Source: Clostridium sp.
GTDB lineage: Bacteria; Bacillota; Clostridia; Lachnospirales; Lachnospiraceae
Length of the DNA stretch: 64,000 nt
Direction of reading: 5' to 3'
Assembly: GCA_023664325.1 (NCBI GenBank)
Contig: JAMPFS010000004.1
Span: 32,844-96,843, forward strand
The notes beneath the pieces are model-generated. The model had not been told where the DNA came from. It saw only the letters and a program-made list of their open reading frames with translations, and did not search any database. Within the stretch, counting starts at the first letter, position 1. Every line of letters starts with the position of its first letter. Made by a program: the position numbers and the translations under genes. Below are positions 19,221 to 27,390 of the stretch, piece by piece.

Positions 19221-20917
19221 AAATGAATATGAAGAAGGGCGAGCCTGCTGCAAGAAAGAAGACGGCGGCTCCCAGCGTGAAGATTATTCCTTTAGGAGGT
19301 CTTGAGCAAATCGGCATGAACATTACAGCAATTGAGTATGAGGATACGATTGTTGTAATTGACTGCGGTTTGGCATTTCCGGAGGAGGATATGTTAGGAA
19401 TTGATCTGGTGATACCGGATATTTCCTATTTGAAAGAGAATGTGGATAAGGTGAAGGGGCTTGTGGTAACGCATGGGCATGAAGATCATATCGGCGCAAT
19501 TCCCTATGTTGAAAAGGAACTGAACATACCCATTTATACAACAAAGCTTACGATGGGGCTGATTGAGAATAAGCTGAGAGAGCATAATCTGATGAATAAT
19601 GTGAAACGCAAGGTTGTAAAGCATGGACAGACAATCAATCTTGGCGATTTTCGGATTGAGTTTATTCGTTCCAATCATTCGATTGCGGATTCATCCGGTC
19701 TTGCAATCTACACACCGGCGGGGATTTTGGTACATACCGGGGATTTTAAGGTGGATTTCACACCGGTATTTGGCGGAACCATTGATTTACAGAGATATGC
19801 AGAGCTTGGCAAGAAGGGTGTTTTAGCGCTGATGGCGGATTCCACGAATGTGGAGCGCCCGGGATTTACGCCAAGTGAGAAAAATGTGGGAAGGACTTTT
19901 GATACCCTGTTTGCAGAGCATAAGAAAGACCGTTTGATTATTGCCACATTTGCATCGAATGTGGATCGCGTGCAGCAGATTATCAACAGCGCAGACAAGT
20001 ACGGGCGAAAGGTTATCATTGAAGGACGCAGTATGGTGAATGTGATTAATACTGCCTCTGAACTTGGATTTATCCAGATTCCCGATAACACGCTGATTGG
20101 CATAGAGCAGATGAAGAGTTATCCGGATGAACAGATTGTATTGATTACCACCGGAAGCCAGGGTGAGAATATGGCGGCATTGTCCAGAATCGCAGCCAAT
20201 ATTCACAGCAAGGTCAGCATCAAACCGGGTGACACTGTGATTTTAAGTTCCAGTCCGATTCCGGGCAATGAAAAAGCAATTAACAAGGTTATTAATGAGT
20301 TAGAGATGAAAGGCGCTAAGGTAATCTTTCAGGATACGCATGTATCCGGTCATGCCTGCCAGGAGGAGCTTAAGCTGATTTATGCGCTCACAAAGCCGCA
20401 GTATGCGATTCCGGTACATGGAGAATACCGGCATTTGAAACGGCATGCGGAGCTTGCAAGGGAAATGGGAGTTGCGAAGGAAAACGTTCAGATATTGAGT
20501 AACGGAACCGTGTTGGAACTGTCAGCGGAACGGGCAAAAATAACCGGGCATGTCACATCCCAGGGAATCTTAGTAGACGGATTAGGCGTTGGTGACGTGG
20601 GAAATATTGTGCTTCGTGACAGACAGCACCTGTCACAAAACGGATTGATTATTGTTGTAGTGACGCTTGAAAAAGGCAGTAATCTGCTCGTTGCGGGGCC
20701 GGATATTGTATCCAGGGGGTTTGTATATGTGAGAGAATCGGAAAATCTCATGGATGAATGTCATGATGTGGTAGAGGATGCGCTTTCGGGATGCCTGGAT
20801 CATAATATTACGGATTGGGGTAAAATTAAAACATCCATTAAAGATGAGCTTGGTGAATTTTTGTGGAAACGTACCAAACGGAATCCAATGATCTTACCGA
20901 TTGTTACAGAGGTGTAA
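19217..20917 (+). CDS. rnj: Ribonuclease J
   Basis: RNase J is a metallo-beta-lactamase/beta-CASP ribonuclease with 5' exonuclease and endonuclease activity in mRNA decay. The 566 residues contain the metal motif His86-x-His88-x-Asp90-His91, the NHSI(A)DSSG motif, beta-CASP motifs (TTGSQGE and VSGHA), and the C-terminal domain. The TTG start at 19217 overlaps the previous stop and follows GGAGGT by 6 bases; an ATG at 19223 is the alternative start. The lysine-rich N-terminus is typical of clostridial RNase J. Confidence 0.95.
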   Translation: MKMNMKKGEPAARKKTAAPSVKIIPLGGLEQIGMNITAIEYEDTIVVIDCGLAFPEEDMLGIDLVIPDISYLKENVDKVKGLVVTHGHEDHIGAIPYVEKELNIPIYTTKLTMGLIENKLREHNLMNNVKRKVVKHGQTINLGDFRIEFIRSNHSIADSSGLAIYTPAGILVHTGDFKVDFTPVFGGTIDLQRYAELGKKGVLALMADSTNVERPGFTPSEKNVGRTFDTLFAEHKKDRLIIATFASNVDRVQQIINSADKYGRKVIIEGRSMVNVINTASELGFIQIPDNTLIGIEQMKSYPDEQIVLITTGSQGENMAALSRIAANIHSKVSIKPGDTVILSSSPIPGNEKAINKVINELEMKGAKVIFQDTHVSGHACQEELKLIYALTKPQYAIPVHGEYRHLKRHAELAREMGVAKENVQILSNGTVLELSAERAKITGHVTSQGILVDGLGVGDVGNIVLRDRQHLSQNGLIIVVVTLEKGSNLLVAGPDIVSRGFVYVRESENLMDECHDVVEDALSGCLDHNITDWGKIKTSIKDELGEFLWKRTKRNPMILPIVTEV

Positions 20918-20921
20918 AGGA

Positions 20922-21254
20922 ATGACAAAAGAAGCATACCAGTTGAATCAGGCGATTAAAGACAGTGAGGAATACCGGGATTATCAGAAGACAAAGAACC
21001 GTGTCCAGGAGAACCAGGAACTGTATCAGGCGATGAATGCTTTCCGCAGGCGGAACATGGAACTGCAAAGCTATGCTGATAATGTGAACCGTTATGAGGA
21101 AATTCATAATCTTTCTCTGGAATTTGAGAAGGTTTTGCGCCATCCGTTAGTCAATGATTTTTTGAAAGCGGAACAGATTTTTTCCCGGAAGCTGACGGAG
21201 GTTTATGAGATCATTGCAGAGGGTCTGGAACTCGATTATGATTATATGGAGTGA
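20922..21254 (+). CDS. YlbF/YmcA family regulator
   Basis: The 110-residue protein is an all-helical member of the YlbF/YmcA (DUF964) family. In Bacillus, YlbF, YmcA and YaaT form the Y-complex, which affects RNase Y-dependent mRNA maturation, biofilm formation and sporulation. The ATG at 20922 follows AAAGGA. The sequence has heptad-like helices (AIKDSEEYRDYQKTKNRV) and the conserved HPLVNDFLKAEQ segment. It lies 4 bp behind the RNase J gene, which fits a role in RNA turnover. Confidence 0.88.
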   Translation: MTKEAYQLNQAIKDSEEYRDYQKTKNRVQENQELYQAMNAFRRRNMELQSYADNVNRYEEIHNLSLEFEKVLRHPLVNDFLKAEQIFSRKLTEVYEIIAEGLELDYDYME

Positions 21255-21259
21255 TTTAC

Positions 21260-21646
21260 ATGGCAAATGATAACAAAAATACATATCTACAGGTTCTTGG
21301 CGTATGTATGAGGACTTTGATGAACATATTCCTTGTCTTTTTGCTGACGCAGGGTTTTACATATTCCTATCAGTTTTCGTATGAGCTGTTTGCTGACCTG
21401 CCGGCTGCTGCGGCATCTGAACAGACAACAAATATCACGATTCCGGCAAGCAGTTCAGCGCAAGATGTTGCAATGCTGCTAGAGGTAAATGGAATTGTCA
21501 GGAACCGGTATATTTTTCTGGCAAGAACATATATTGGAAAATATAATACCAAATTAAGAGAGGGTACTTATGAGTTAAGCCCTAAGATGACGCCGGATGA
21601 AATCTGCCGGACAATATGTGGAATGCAGAGTGAGGAGACATCATGA
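21260..21646 (+). CDS. Short MltG-like membrane protein without catalytic domain
   Basis: The 128-residue protein has one N-terminal transmembrane segment (about residues 13-32) and then an extracellular part resembling the LysM-like N-terminal domain of the endolytic transglycosylase MltG: ITIPASSSAQDVAMLLEVNGIVRN and REGTYELSPKMTPDEIC. A full MltG has about 350 residues and a catalytic Glu in the C-terminal domain, which is absent here. The gene sits exactly where mltG (yrrL) lies in Bacillus, just before trmR. Its stop overlaps the trmR start, so there is no room for a lost 3' part. It is probably a stable short form rather than a fresh truncation. Confidence 0.75.
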   Translation: MANDNKNTYLQVLGVCMRTLMNIFLVFLLTQGFTYSYQFSYELFADLPAAAASEQTTNITIPASSSAQDVAMLLEVNGIVRNRYIFLARTYIGKYNTKLREGTYELSPKMTPDEICRTICGMQSEETS

Positions 21647-22287
21647 TTGTGGAGGAGAGAATCACATCCTTTATTAATTCCATGAACCGGGATGATGAGG
21701 AAATCATTGGGGAGATTGAGCAGGAGGCATTAGCAGACGGGGTGCCGATTATCCGCCGGGAGACAAGGGAATGGATGAAAACCATGCTGTTAATCAAAAA
21801 ACCTGTGAGGATATTGGAGGTTGGAACAGCCGTTGGCTTTTCTGCTATCTGCATGAGCAGGTTTCTTGCGGAAGGTGGGCATATAGACACGATCGAGAAC
21901 TGGGAACCGAGGATTCAACAGGCAAAAATAAATTTTGCAAGGGCAAAGGCACAGGACAAGATTACCCTGTTAGAGGGAGATGCCGCCGATTGGCTGAAAA
22001 GGCTTTCCAAACCTTATGATTTCATTTTTATGGATGCTGCGAAGGGGCAGTATATCCATTTCCTGCCGGATGTGGTGCGTCTGCTTGAAACGGATGGAAT
22101 CCTGGTATCGGATAATGTATTGCAGGATGGAGAGGTATTGGATTCCAAATATGTTGTGGAACGGAGGAACCGTACCATTCATGCAAGGATGAGAGAATAC
22201 CTGTATGCTTTAAAACACCATGAATTATTAGAAACCTGTATAATCCCGTTGGGAGACGGGGTTGCATTATCGGTAAAGAAAAAATAA
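21643..22287 (+). CDS. trmR: tRNA 5-hydroxyuridine O-methyltransferase TrmR
   Basis: TrmR (YrrM) methylates 5-hydroxyuridine at tRNA position 34 to 5-methoxyuridine in Bacillus. The 214-residue protein belongs to the class I O-methyltransferase family also found in catechol and caffeoyl-CoA methyltransferases. The SAM loop is Leu-Glu-Val-Gly-Thr-Ala-Val-Gly-Phe-Ser, and the acidic strand is DFIFMDAAKGQY. It starts inside the stop of the MltG-like gene (ATGA) and is 15 bp from trhP, whose product makes its substrate. That pairing supports the tRNA role over a small-molecule role. Confidence 0.88.
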   Translation: MIVEERITSFINSMNRDDEEIIGEIEQEALADGVPIIRRETREWMKTMLLIKKPVRILEVGTAVGFSAICMSRFLAEGGHIDTIENWEPRIQQAKINFARAKAQDKITLLEGDAADWLKRLSKPYDFIFMDAAKGQYIHFLPDVVRLLETDGILVSDNVLQDGEVLDSKYVVERRNRTIHARMREYLYALKHHELLETCIIPLGDGVALSVKKK

Positions 22288-22302
22288 TGAGGATGGAACA
22301 GG

Positions 22303-23541
22303 ATGCAAAAGATTGAGTTATTGGTTCCGGCGGGAAGTCTGGAAGTGTTGAAAGTTGCGGTGGATTATGGCGCAGATGCTGTTTATATAGGCGGTGAAGC
22401 GTTTGGACTGCGGGCAAAGGCGCATAATTTTACATTGGAGGACATGGCAGAGGCAGTGGCATATTGCCATGACCGCAAAGTAAAGTTATATGTGACTGCC
22501 AATATTTTTGCGCATAATGATGATCTAAGCGGCATCCGAACCTATTTTGAGAACATCAAACCGCTGGGGATTGATGCGCTGATTATTTCAGATCCGGCTG
22601 TCTTTACGATTGCAAAGGAGGTTGTTCCGGAAATAGACATTCATATCAGTACGCAGGCGAATAATACGAATTATGGAACTTACCGGTTCTGGCATAAGCT
22701 TGGCGCAAAAAGGGTGGTTTCCGCAAGAGAATTATCCTTAAGGGAGATTAAAGAGATCCGGGAAAATATTCCGAAAGACATGGAGATCGAGAGCTTTGTG
22801 CATGGAGCGATGTGCATATCCTATTCGGGAAGGTGCCTGTTAAGCCATTTTTTAACCGGCAGGGATGCAAACCGGGGAGCCTGCACCCACCCATGCCGGT
22901 GGAAATACAGTGTTGTTGAGGAGACACGTCCCAATGAGTATTTTCCGGTAGAGGAGGATGACAGGGGGACATATATTTTTAATTCAAAGGATTTGTGCAT
23001 GATTGCCCACATACCGGAACTTGTGGAAGCCGGAATTGACAGCTTCAAAATAGAGGGAAGGATGAAGACGGCTTTATATGTGGCAACGGTGGCAAGAACG
23101 TACCGCAAGGCGATTGACGATTATATGAAAAGCCCTGAGCTGTATGCAGCTAATCTGGAATGGTACAAGGAAGAGATTGGGAAATGTACCTACCGGCAGT
23201 TTACGACCGGTTTTTATTTTGGGAAGACAGATTCGGACTCACAGGTATATGATAATAATGACTATGTGAAAGAGTATACCTATATCGGGAAGGTGGAATC
23301 CGTAGATGCGGATGGCAGAATCTGCTTTATGCAGCGCAACAAATTCCTCGTTGGCGAACAGATCGAAGCCATGCTGTTTGATGGAAATAACGTGGAATTG
23401 AAGGTTTGCGGTATCTGGAATGCTGATATGGAAGCGGTCGAAAGCGCTCCGCATCCAAAGGAGGCATTGACCGTGCAGCTTGGTAAGGAGCTGCCGGTTG
23501 GCACAATATTACGCCGTAAGAAGGTCGAAGGATCTGCGTAA
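22303..23541 (+). CDS. trhP: tRNA uridine 5-hydroxylation protein TrhP (peptidase U32 family)
   Basis: TrhP proteins (formerly peptidase U32, YrrN/YrrO) are needed for 5-hydroxyuridine at tRNA position 34. The 412-residue protein begins with the family barrel motif LLVPAGSLEVLKVAVDYGAD. Four cysteines at 171, 178, 194 and 198 (CISYSGRC and ACTHPC) form the conserved cluster thought to bind iron-sulfur. The C-terminal part contains the usual beta-barrel domain. Only one copy is present, unlike the yrrN-yrrO pair of Bacillus. The 3' end overlaps the convergent sigK gene by 33 bp. Confidence 0.9.
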   Translation: MQKIELLVPAGSLEVLKVAVDYGADAVYIGGEAFGLRAKAHNFTLEDMAEAVAYCHDRKVKLYVTANIFAHNDDLSGIRTYFENIKPLGIDALIISDPAVFTIAKEVVPEIDIHISTQANNTNYGTYRFWHKLGAKRVVSARELSLREIKEIRENIPKDMEIESFVHGAMCISYSGRCLLSHFLTGRDANRGACTHPCRWKYSVVEETRPNEYFPVEEDDRGTYIFNSKDLCMIAHIPELVEAGIDSFKIEGRMKTALYVATVARTYRKAIDDYMKSPELYAANLEWYKEEIGKCTYRQFTTGFYFGKTDSDSQVYDNNDYVKEYTYIGKVESVDADGRICFMQRNKFLVGEQIEAMLFDGNNVELKVCGIWNADMEAVESAPHPKEALTVQLGKELPVGTILRRKKVEGSA

Positions 23542-24141
23542 TTTTGTAAGAGCCTTTTTTTCGATTCGGGAAACATAGGATCTCGAAATGCCAAGTCTTT
23601 CGGCAACCTCCCTTTGTGTGTATGGCGCATGGCTGTACAGTCCGTAACGGAGCGTGATAATCTGTAACTCACGTTCATCTAACAGGCTTTTGATGAACGC
23701 ATGAAGCTGCCGGATGTCATCCTCTAATATGATTTGCTCGGTGATATCGGTTCCGTCATGTTCCACGATATCGAGCAGATTGATCTCATTTCCCTCCTTA
23801 TCTGTTCCGATCGGTTCATAAAGGGAGAATTCCTTTGAACATTTCCGTTCCTGACGGAGCATCATAAGCAATTCGTTTTCAATACAACGGGAGGCATAAG
23901 TTACCAGCCGGCTGCCTTTTTCTATATCATAGGTATTGATTGCCTTGATAAGACCGATGGTTCCGATGGAAATCAAATCATCCATATCCCGGTCGAAATT
24001 ATTGTATTTTTTGATGATATGGGCAACCAGCCGGAGGTTGTATTCTACTAAGATATTGCGTGCTGACAAATCGCCCTCTTTGCTTTTCTTTAAGTAATAT
24101 AGTTCCATTTCCTTTGTAAGTGGCTGCTTAAATGTCTGCAT
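23509..24141 (-). CDS. sigK: RNA polymerase sporulation sigma factor SigK
   Basis: SigK directs late mother-cell transcription in sporulation. The 210-residue protein matches the family: KKSKEGDLSARNILVEYNLRLVAHIIKKY (region 2.1), DLISIGTIGLIKAI (2.3-2.4), and the C-terminal helix-turn-helix TQREVAERLGISRSYVSRIEKKAL (4.2). I chose the ATG at 24141, preceded by AAGGTGA, over the GTG at 24150, which overlaps that ribosome site. The N-terminus has no long hydrophobic pro-sequence, unlike Bacillus pro-sigma-K and like clostridial SigK. The gene is continuous, with no skin-type insertion. It is one of only two genes on the - strand here. Confidence 0.9.
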   Translation of the reverse strand: MQTFKQPLTKEMELYYLKKSKEGDLSARNILVEYNLRLVAHIIKKYNNFDRDMDDLISIGTIGLIKAINTYDIEKGSRLVTYASRCIENELLMMLRQERKCSKEFSLYEPIGTDKEGNEINLLDIVEHDGTDITEQIILEDDIRQLHAFIKSLLDERELQIITLRYGLYSHAPYTQREVAERLGISRSYVSRIEKKALTKLRRSFDLLTA

Positions 24142-24330
24142 AGAAGTCACCTTGAGGGCTTTTGAATAGTTTATGAGAAAACAGGAAAAAAGTGCTTTTC
24201 CACAACTTTATTTGTGCAAATAGATAAAATAATAATAAAGGTTTCTTTTTTTTTGGTAATGTGGTACAATAATTCTAACTAAACAATGTAAACGTGGGTT
24301 TACAAGTATAACTTATGAGAGGTCTTGCAT

Positions 24331-26049
24331 ATGCGTATTGGTGTAGGAAGAAAAAAAATCAGAATGGGTGACCTGCTCGTTGCGGCAGGCGCAATCACAG
24401 AGGAAGAATTACAGGAGGCTCTTAGAGTCCAGAAGGAAAAAGGGCAAAAGCTTGGTAAAACCTTAGTCGAATGCGGATATATCAGTCAGGAACTGCTGAT
24501 TGCAATCCTGACACAGCAGTTAGGTGTAGAATATATAGAATTAAAGGGCTGTAAGTTTGATGATGAGGTGCTGAATCTGATTCCGGAGGATGCCGTTATG
24601 AAATATAACGTGGTTCCTCTTGGCTTTGATGAGATGAATCCGAATGTTTTAAGGGTTGCCATGACAGATCCGATGGATATTATGGCAATTGATGATTTAT
24701 CCATTATTACAGGCGCACAGATTGAGGCATTGCTTGCAATGGAAGATGATATCAGCGAAACGATCGGCAAGTATTACGGTAATCATCAGGCAATGGAAGC
24801 TGCGGAGGCATACCGGAAAGAACGTGAACAGAGTATGCTTTCGGAGGCGGAGGAAGCAGAGTATAACGAAGATATTGAGAATTCCCCGATTGTATTATTA
24901 GTTAAGCAGATCCTTGAAGGTGGCGTAAGACAGAGGGCTTCCGATATTCATATTGAGCCGTTGGAGAGTTCGGTGCGTGTCCGTTACCGTATTGACGGTG
25001 TGTTAAAGCAGGTTATGTCCTATGATTATTCCCTGCTCTCGGGAATCTGTGCCAGATTAAAGATTATGGGTGGCATGGATATTTCAGAAAAACGTAAGCC
25101 GCAGGATGGTCGTATTTCCATTATGGTAGACCGGCGGGAGTTTGATATCCGTGTATCCATGCTGCCAACGGTGTATGGGGAGAAGACGGTTATGCGTCTT
25201 ACCTCAAAGGAAGGTCTGACACGCGCAAAGTCAGGGCTTGGTTTCAGTGAAGAAGAAGAGGCAAAGTTTGATGGTATTTTGAGTAATCCGAATGGCATCA
25301 TTCTGGTAACAGGACCGACCGGTTCCGGTAAATCAACAACCCTTTATACGGCTTTGAGTGAGCTGAATACAGAAGGGGTTAATATTATCACGGTAGAGGA
25401 TCCGGTGGAGGCGAATATTGATGGTATCAACCAGTGTCAGGTAAATGAAAAAGCAGATATGACTTTTGCGGCGGCGCTTCGTTCTATCCTGCGTCAGGAC
25501 CCGGATATTATCATGATCGGTGAGATTCGAGACGGTGAGACGGCGGATATTGCGGTTAAGGCGGCTATCACAGGTCACTTGGTTGTATCGACACTGCATA
25601 CCAACTCTGCGGCATCCACCGTAACACGTTTGATTGATATGGGTATTGAGCCGTATACGGCTGGTGATGCCTTGAAAGGCGTTATTGCACAGCGTCTGGT
25701 TAGAAGATTATGTACCTGTAAGCAGCCGCGCTATGCAGAAGAATTTGAAAAACGGTTCTTAGGCGTGCCGGAGGATGAAGAGGACGTAGTCATTTATGAA
25801 CCGAACGGCTGTCCACTCTGTAATGAGACAGGATTTACAGGACGTATCGGTGTATATGAGATGTTGGAGGTTACAAGAAGCTTACAGCAGGTTATCGCTA
25901 GGAATGCGCCGGCTCAGGATATCGAAAAACAGGCTTTGCAGGAAGGCATGTCTACATTGAAGCTTAGCTGTGCAAGACATGTGTTAAATGGAGTCACCTC
26001 TGTTGGCGAGATGCGTAAGATCGTATACGAAGCAGGAGATATGGTATAA
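24331..26049 (+). CDS. pilB: Type IV pilus extension ATPase PilB (with MshEN domain)
   Basis: PilB is the cytoplasmic hexameric ATPase that drives pilin polymerisation. The ATG at 24331 follows GAGAGG and gives 572 residues. The N-terminal MshEN domain has two successive 24-residue motifs of the RLGxxL...G...L..AL..Q type at about residues 11-34 and 40-63, which bind c-di-GMP in characterised MshE/PilB proteins. The Walker A motif GPTGSGKS is at 328-335, followed by the Asp box and Walker B (IIMIGEIRDGETADIA). A zinc site is formed by Cys461, Cys463, Cys494 and Cys497. It opens the pilus gene row. Confidence 0.95.
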   Translation: MRIGVGRKKIRMGDLLVAAGAITEEELQEALRVQKEKGQKLGKTLVECGYISQELLIAILTQQLGVEYIELKGCKFDDEVLNLIPEDAVMKYNVVPLGFDEMNPNVLRVAMTDPMDIMAIDDLSIITGAQIEALLAMEDDISETIGKYYGNHQAMEAAEAYRKEREQSMLSEAEEAEYNEDIENSPIVLLVKQILEGGVRQRASDIHIEPLESSVRVRYRIDGVLKQVMSYDYSLLSGICARLKIMGGMDISEKRKPQDGRISIMVDRREFDIRVSMLPTVYGEKTVMRLTSKEGLTRAKSGLGFSEEEEAKFDGILSNPNGIILVTGPTGSGKSTTLYTALSELNTEGVNIITVEDPVEANIDGINQCQVNEKADMTFAAALRSILRQDPDIIMIGEIRDGETADIAVKAAITGHLVVSTLHTNSAASTVTRLIDMGIEPYTAGDALKGVIAQRLVRRLCTCKQPRYAEEFEKRFLGVPEDEEDVVIYEPNGCPLCNETGFTGRIGVYEMLEVTRSLQQVIARNAPAQDIEKQALQEGMSTLKLSCARHVLNGVTSVGEMRKIVYEAGDMV

Positions 26050-26137
26050 TAATTCCAGCAGGCAAACAGCGATTGCGGATTATGATACATGATATAATAC
26101 GCCGAAGGCGGATTGGAGAAGGAAAGGGGATAAAAAG

Positions 26138-27190
26138 ATGATTGACATTCAGGAATTATTGGCATTTTCGGTGGAGCAGAAAGCTTCCGACGTACACATT
26201 GCAGTGGGGATTCCTCCAAAGCTTAGGATTAACGGTAAGCTGATTGAGGTGGAATGTCCGCCACTTGAACCGATTGATGCAGCAGAGATGATTGGCGCTA
26301 CCATGCATGACCGGCACAAACAGATTTTGAAGGAGCGGGGAGAGGTCGATTTTTCTTACGACTCTGATAACACCGGTCGTTTCCGTGTGAATGTATACAT
26401 GGATCGTGGTAATATGGCAGCCGCTTACCGACGCGTGGAGACGGTCATTCCGAGACCGGATCAGTTGGGAATCCCACACGAGGTAGTAGAACTTTATAAG
26501 AAAAAGAGAGGATTGGTGCTGGTAACGGGACCAACGGGTTCCGGTAAGTCTACCACGCTTGCGTCTATTATTAATAAGGCAAATGAGAATCTGACCGATC
26601 ATATTATCACATTGGAGGATCCGATTGAGTATGTACACCACCATAAGAAGTCCGTTGTAAACCAGCGTGAGGTAGGTATGGATACGTTAAGTTATGGGAA
26701 TGCCTTAAGGGCTGCGCTTCGTGAGGATCCGGATATTATTCTTTTAGGAGAGATGCGTGACTTGGAGACAATCTCAACGGCGATTACAGCGGCAGAGACA
26801 GGACACTTGGTATTCTCGACCCTGCATACAATTGGCGCAGCGAGTACTATTGACCGTATTATTGACGTATTCCCAACCCACCAGCAGCAGCAGACAAGAG
26901 TACAGCTTGCCATGATTTTAGAGGGTGTTATCTCTCAGGCATTGGTTCCGGCAGAAGATGGCAGAGGACGTGTGGCGGCATTTGAGGTAATGTTTGGAAG
27001 CCCGGCAATCCGAAGCCTGATCCGTGAAGCGAAGGTACATCAGATTCAATCCACAATCCAGACAAGTCGGCAGTTGGGGATGATTACATTGGATGACTGC
27101 TTGTATGATTTATACAAAGAGGGGGCAATTAGTCGTGAAAATGCACTAATTTATGCCCAGGATCAGATTGCTTTGAAGAAAAAAATGTAA
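26138..27190 (+). CDS. pilT: Type IV pilus retraction ATPase PilT
   Basis: PilT powers pilus retraction and twitching motility. The 350-residue protein opens with an N-terminal PAS-like domain (KASDVHIAVGIPPKLRINGKL), then Walker A GPTGSGKST at 131-139, the Asp box TLEDPIEYVHHHKKS, Walker B and His box. The C-terminal signature AIRSLIREAKVHQI (from about residue 290) is close to the AIRNLIRE motif that is essential for retraction in characterised PilT. Its presence argues for a dynamic pilus rather than a purely secretory pseudopilus. The ATG follows GGAAAGGGGA. Confidence 0.95.
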   Translation: MIDIQELLAFSVEQKASDVHIAVGIPPKLRINGKLIEVECPPLEPIDAAEMIGATMHDRHKQILKERGEVDFSYDSDNTGRFRVNVYMDRGNMAAAYRRVETVIPRPDQLGIPHEVVELYKKKRGLVLVTGPTGSGKSTTLASIINKANENLTDHIITLEDPIEYVHHHKKSVVNQREVGMDTLSYGNALRAALREDPDIILLGEMRDLETISTAITAAETGHLVFSTLHTIGAASTIDRIIDVFPTHQQQQTRVQLAMILEGVISQALVPAEDGRGRVAAFEVMFGSPAIRSLIREAKVHQIQSTIQTSRQLGMITLDDCLYDLYKEGAISRENALIYAQDQIALKKKM

Positions 27191-27196
27191 CTTTTT

Positions 27197-27250
27197 GTCA
27201 AAAATGAATAATTAATTGATTTTATTTCAAATAATTATTGCAATTTTGAC
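27197..27250. repeat. AT-rich nested dyad between pilT and pilC
   Basis: Two nested inverted repeats are visible: GTCAAAA (27197-27203) with TTTTGAC (27244-27250), and AATAATTA (27207-27214) with TAATTATT (27232-27239). No T tract follows. The right arm overlaps a TTGACG (27246-27251) that could be the -35 of a pilC promoter with TACTTA at 27268-27273. The dyad may be an operator or a weak terminator. The remaining part of the 200-bp gap shows nothing clear. Confidence 0.4.
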
Positions 27251-27390
27251 GAAGATGAGTTATTATTTACTTACACAAAAGATTGTTAATAAAATGTTCA
27301 TAATTTGTTCGGTGTAATTGGGGTACATAGAATGATATTTTAAGTAATGTGCCGGCTTATTATGAGAACAGAAGAGTTGGAGGAGTCGGA

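Noticed and set aside
21260..21646. MltG pseudogene broken by a frameshift
   Set aside because: The stop overlaps the trmR start with no leftover catalytic-domain coding in any frame, so a frameshift in this sequence does not explain the short length.
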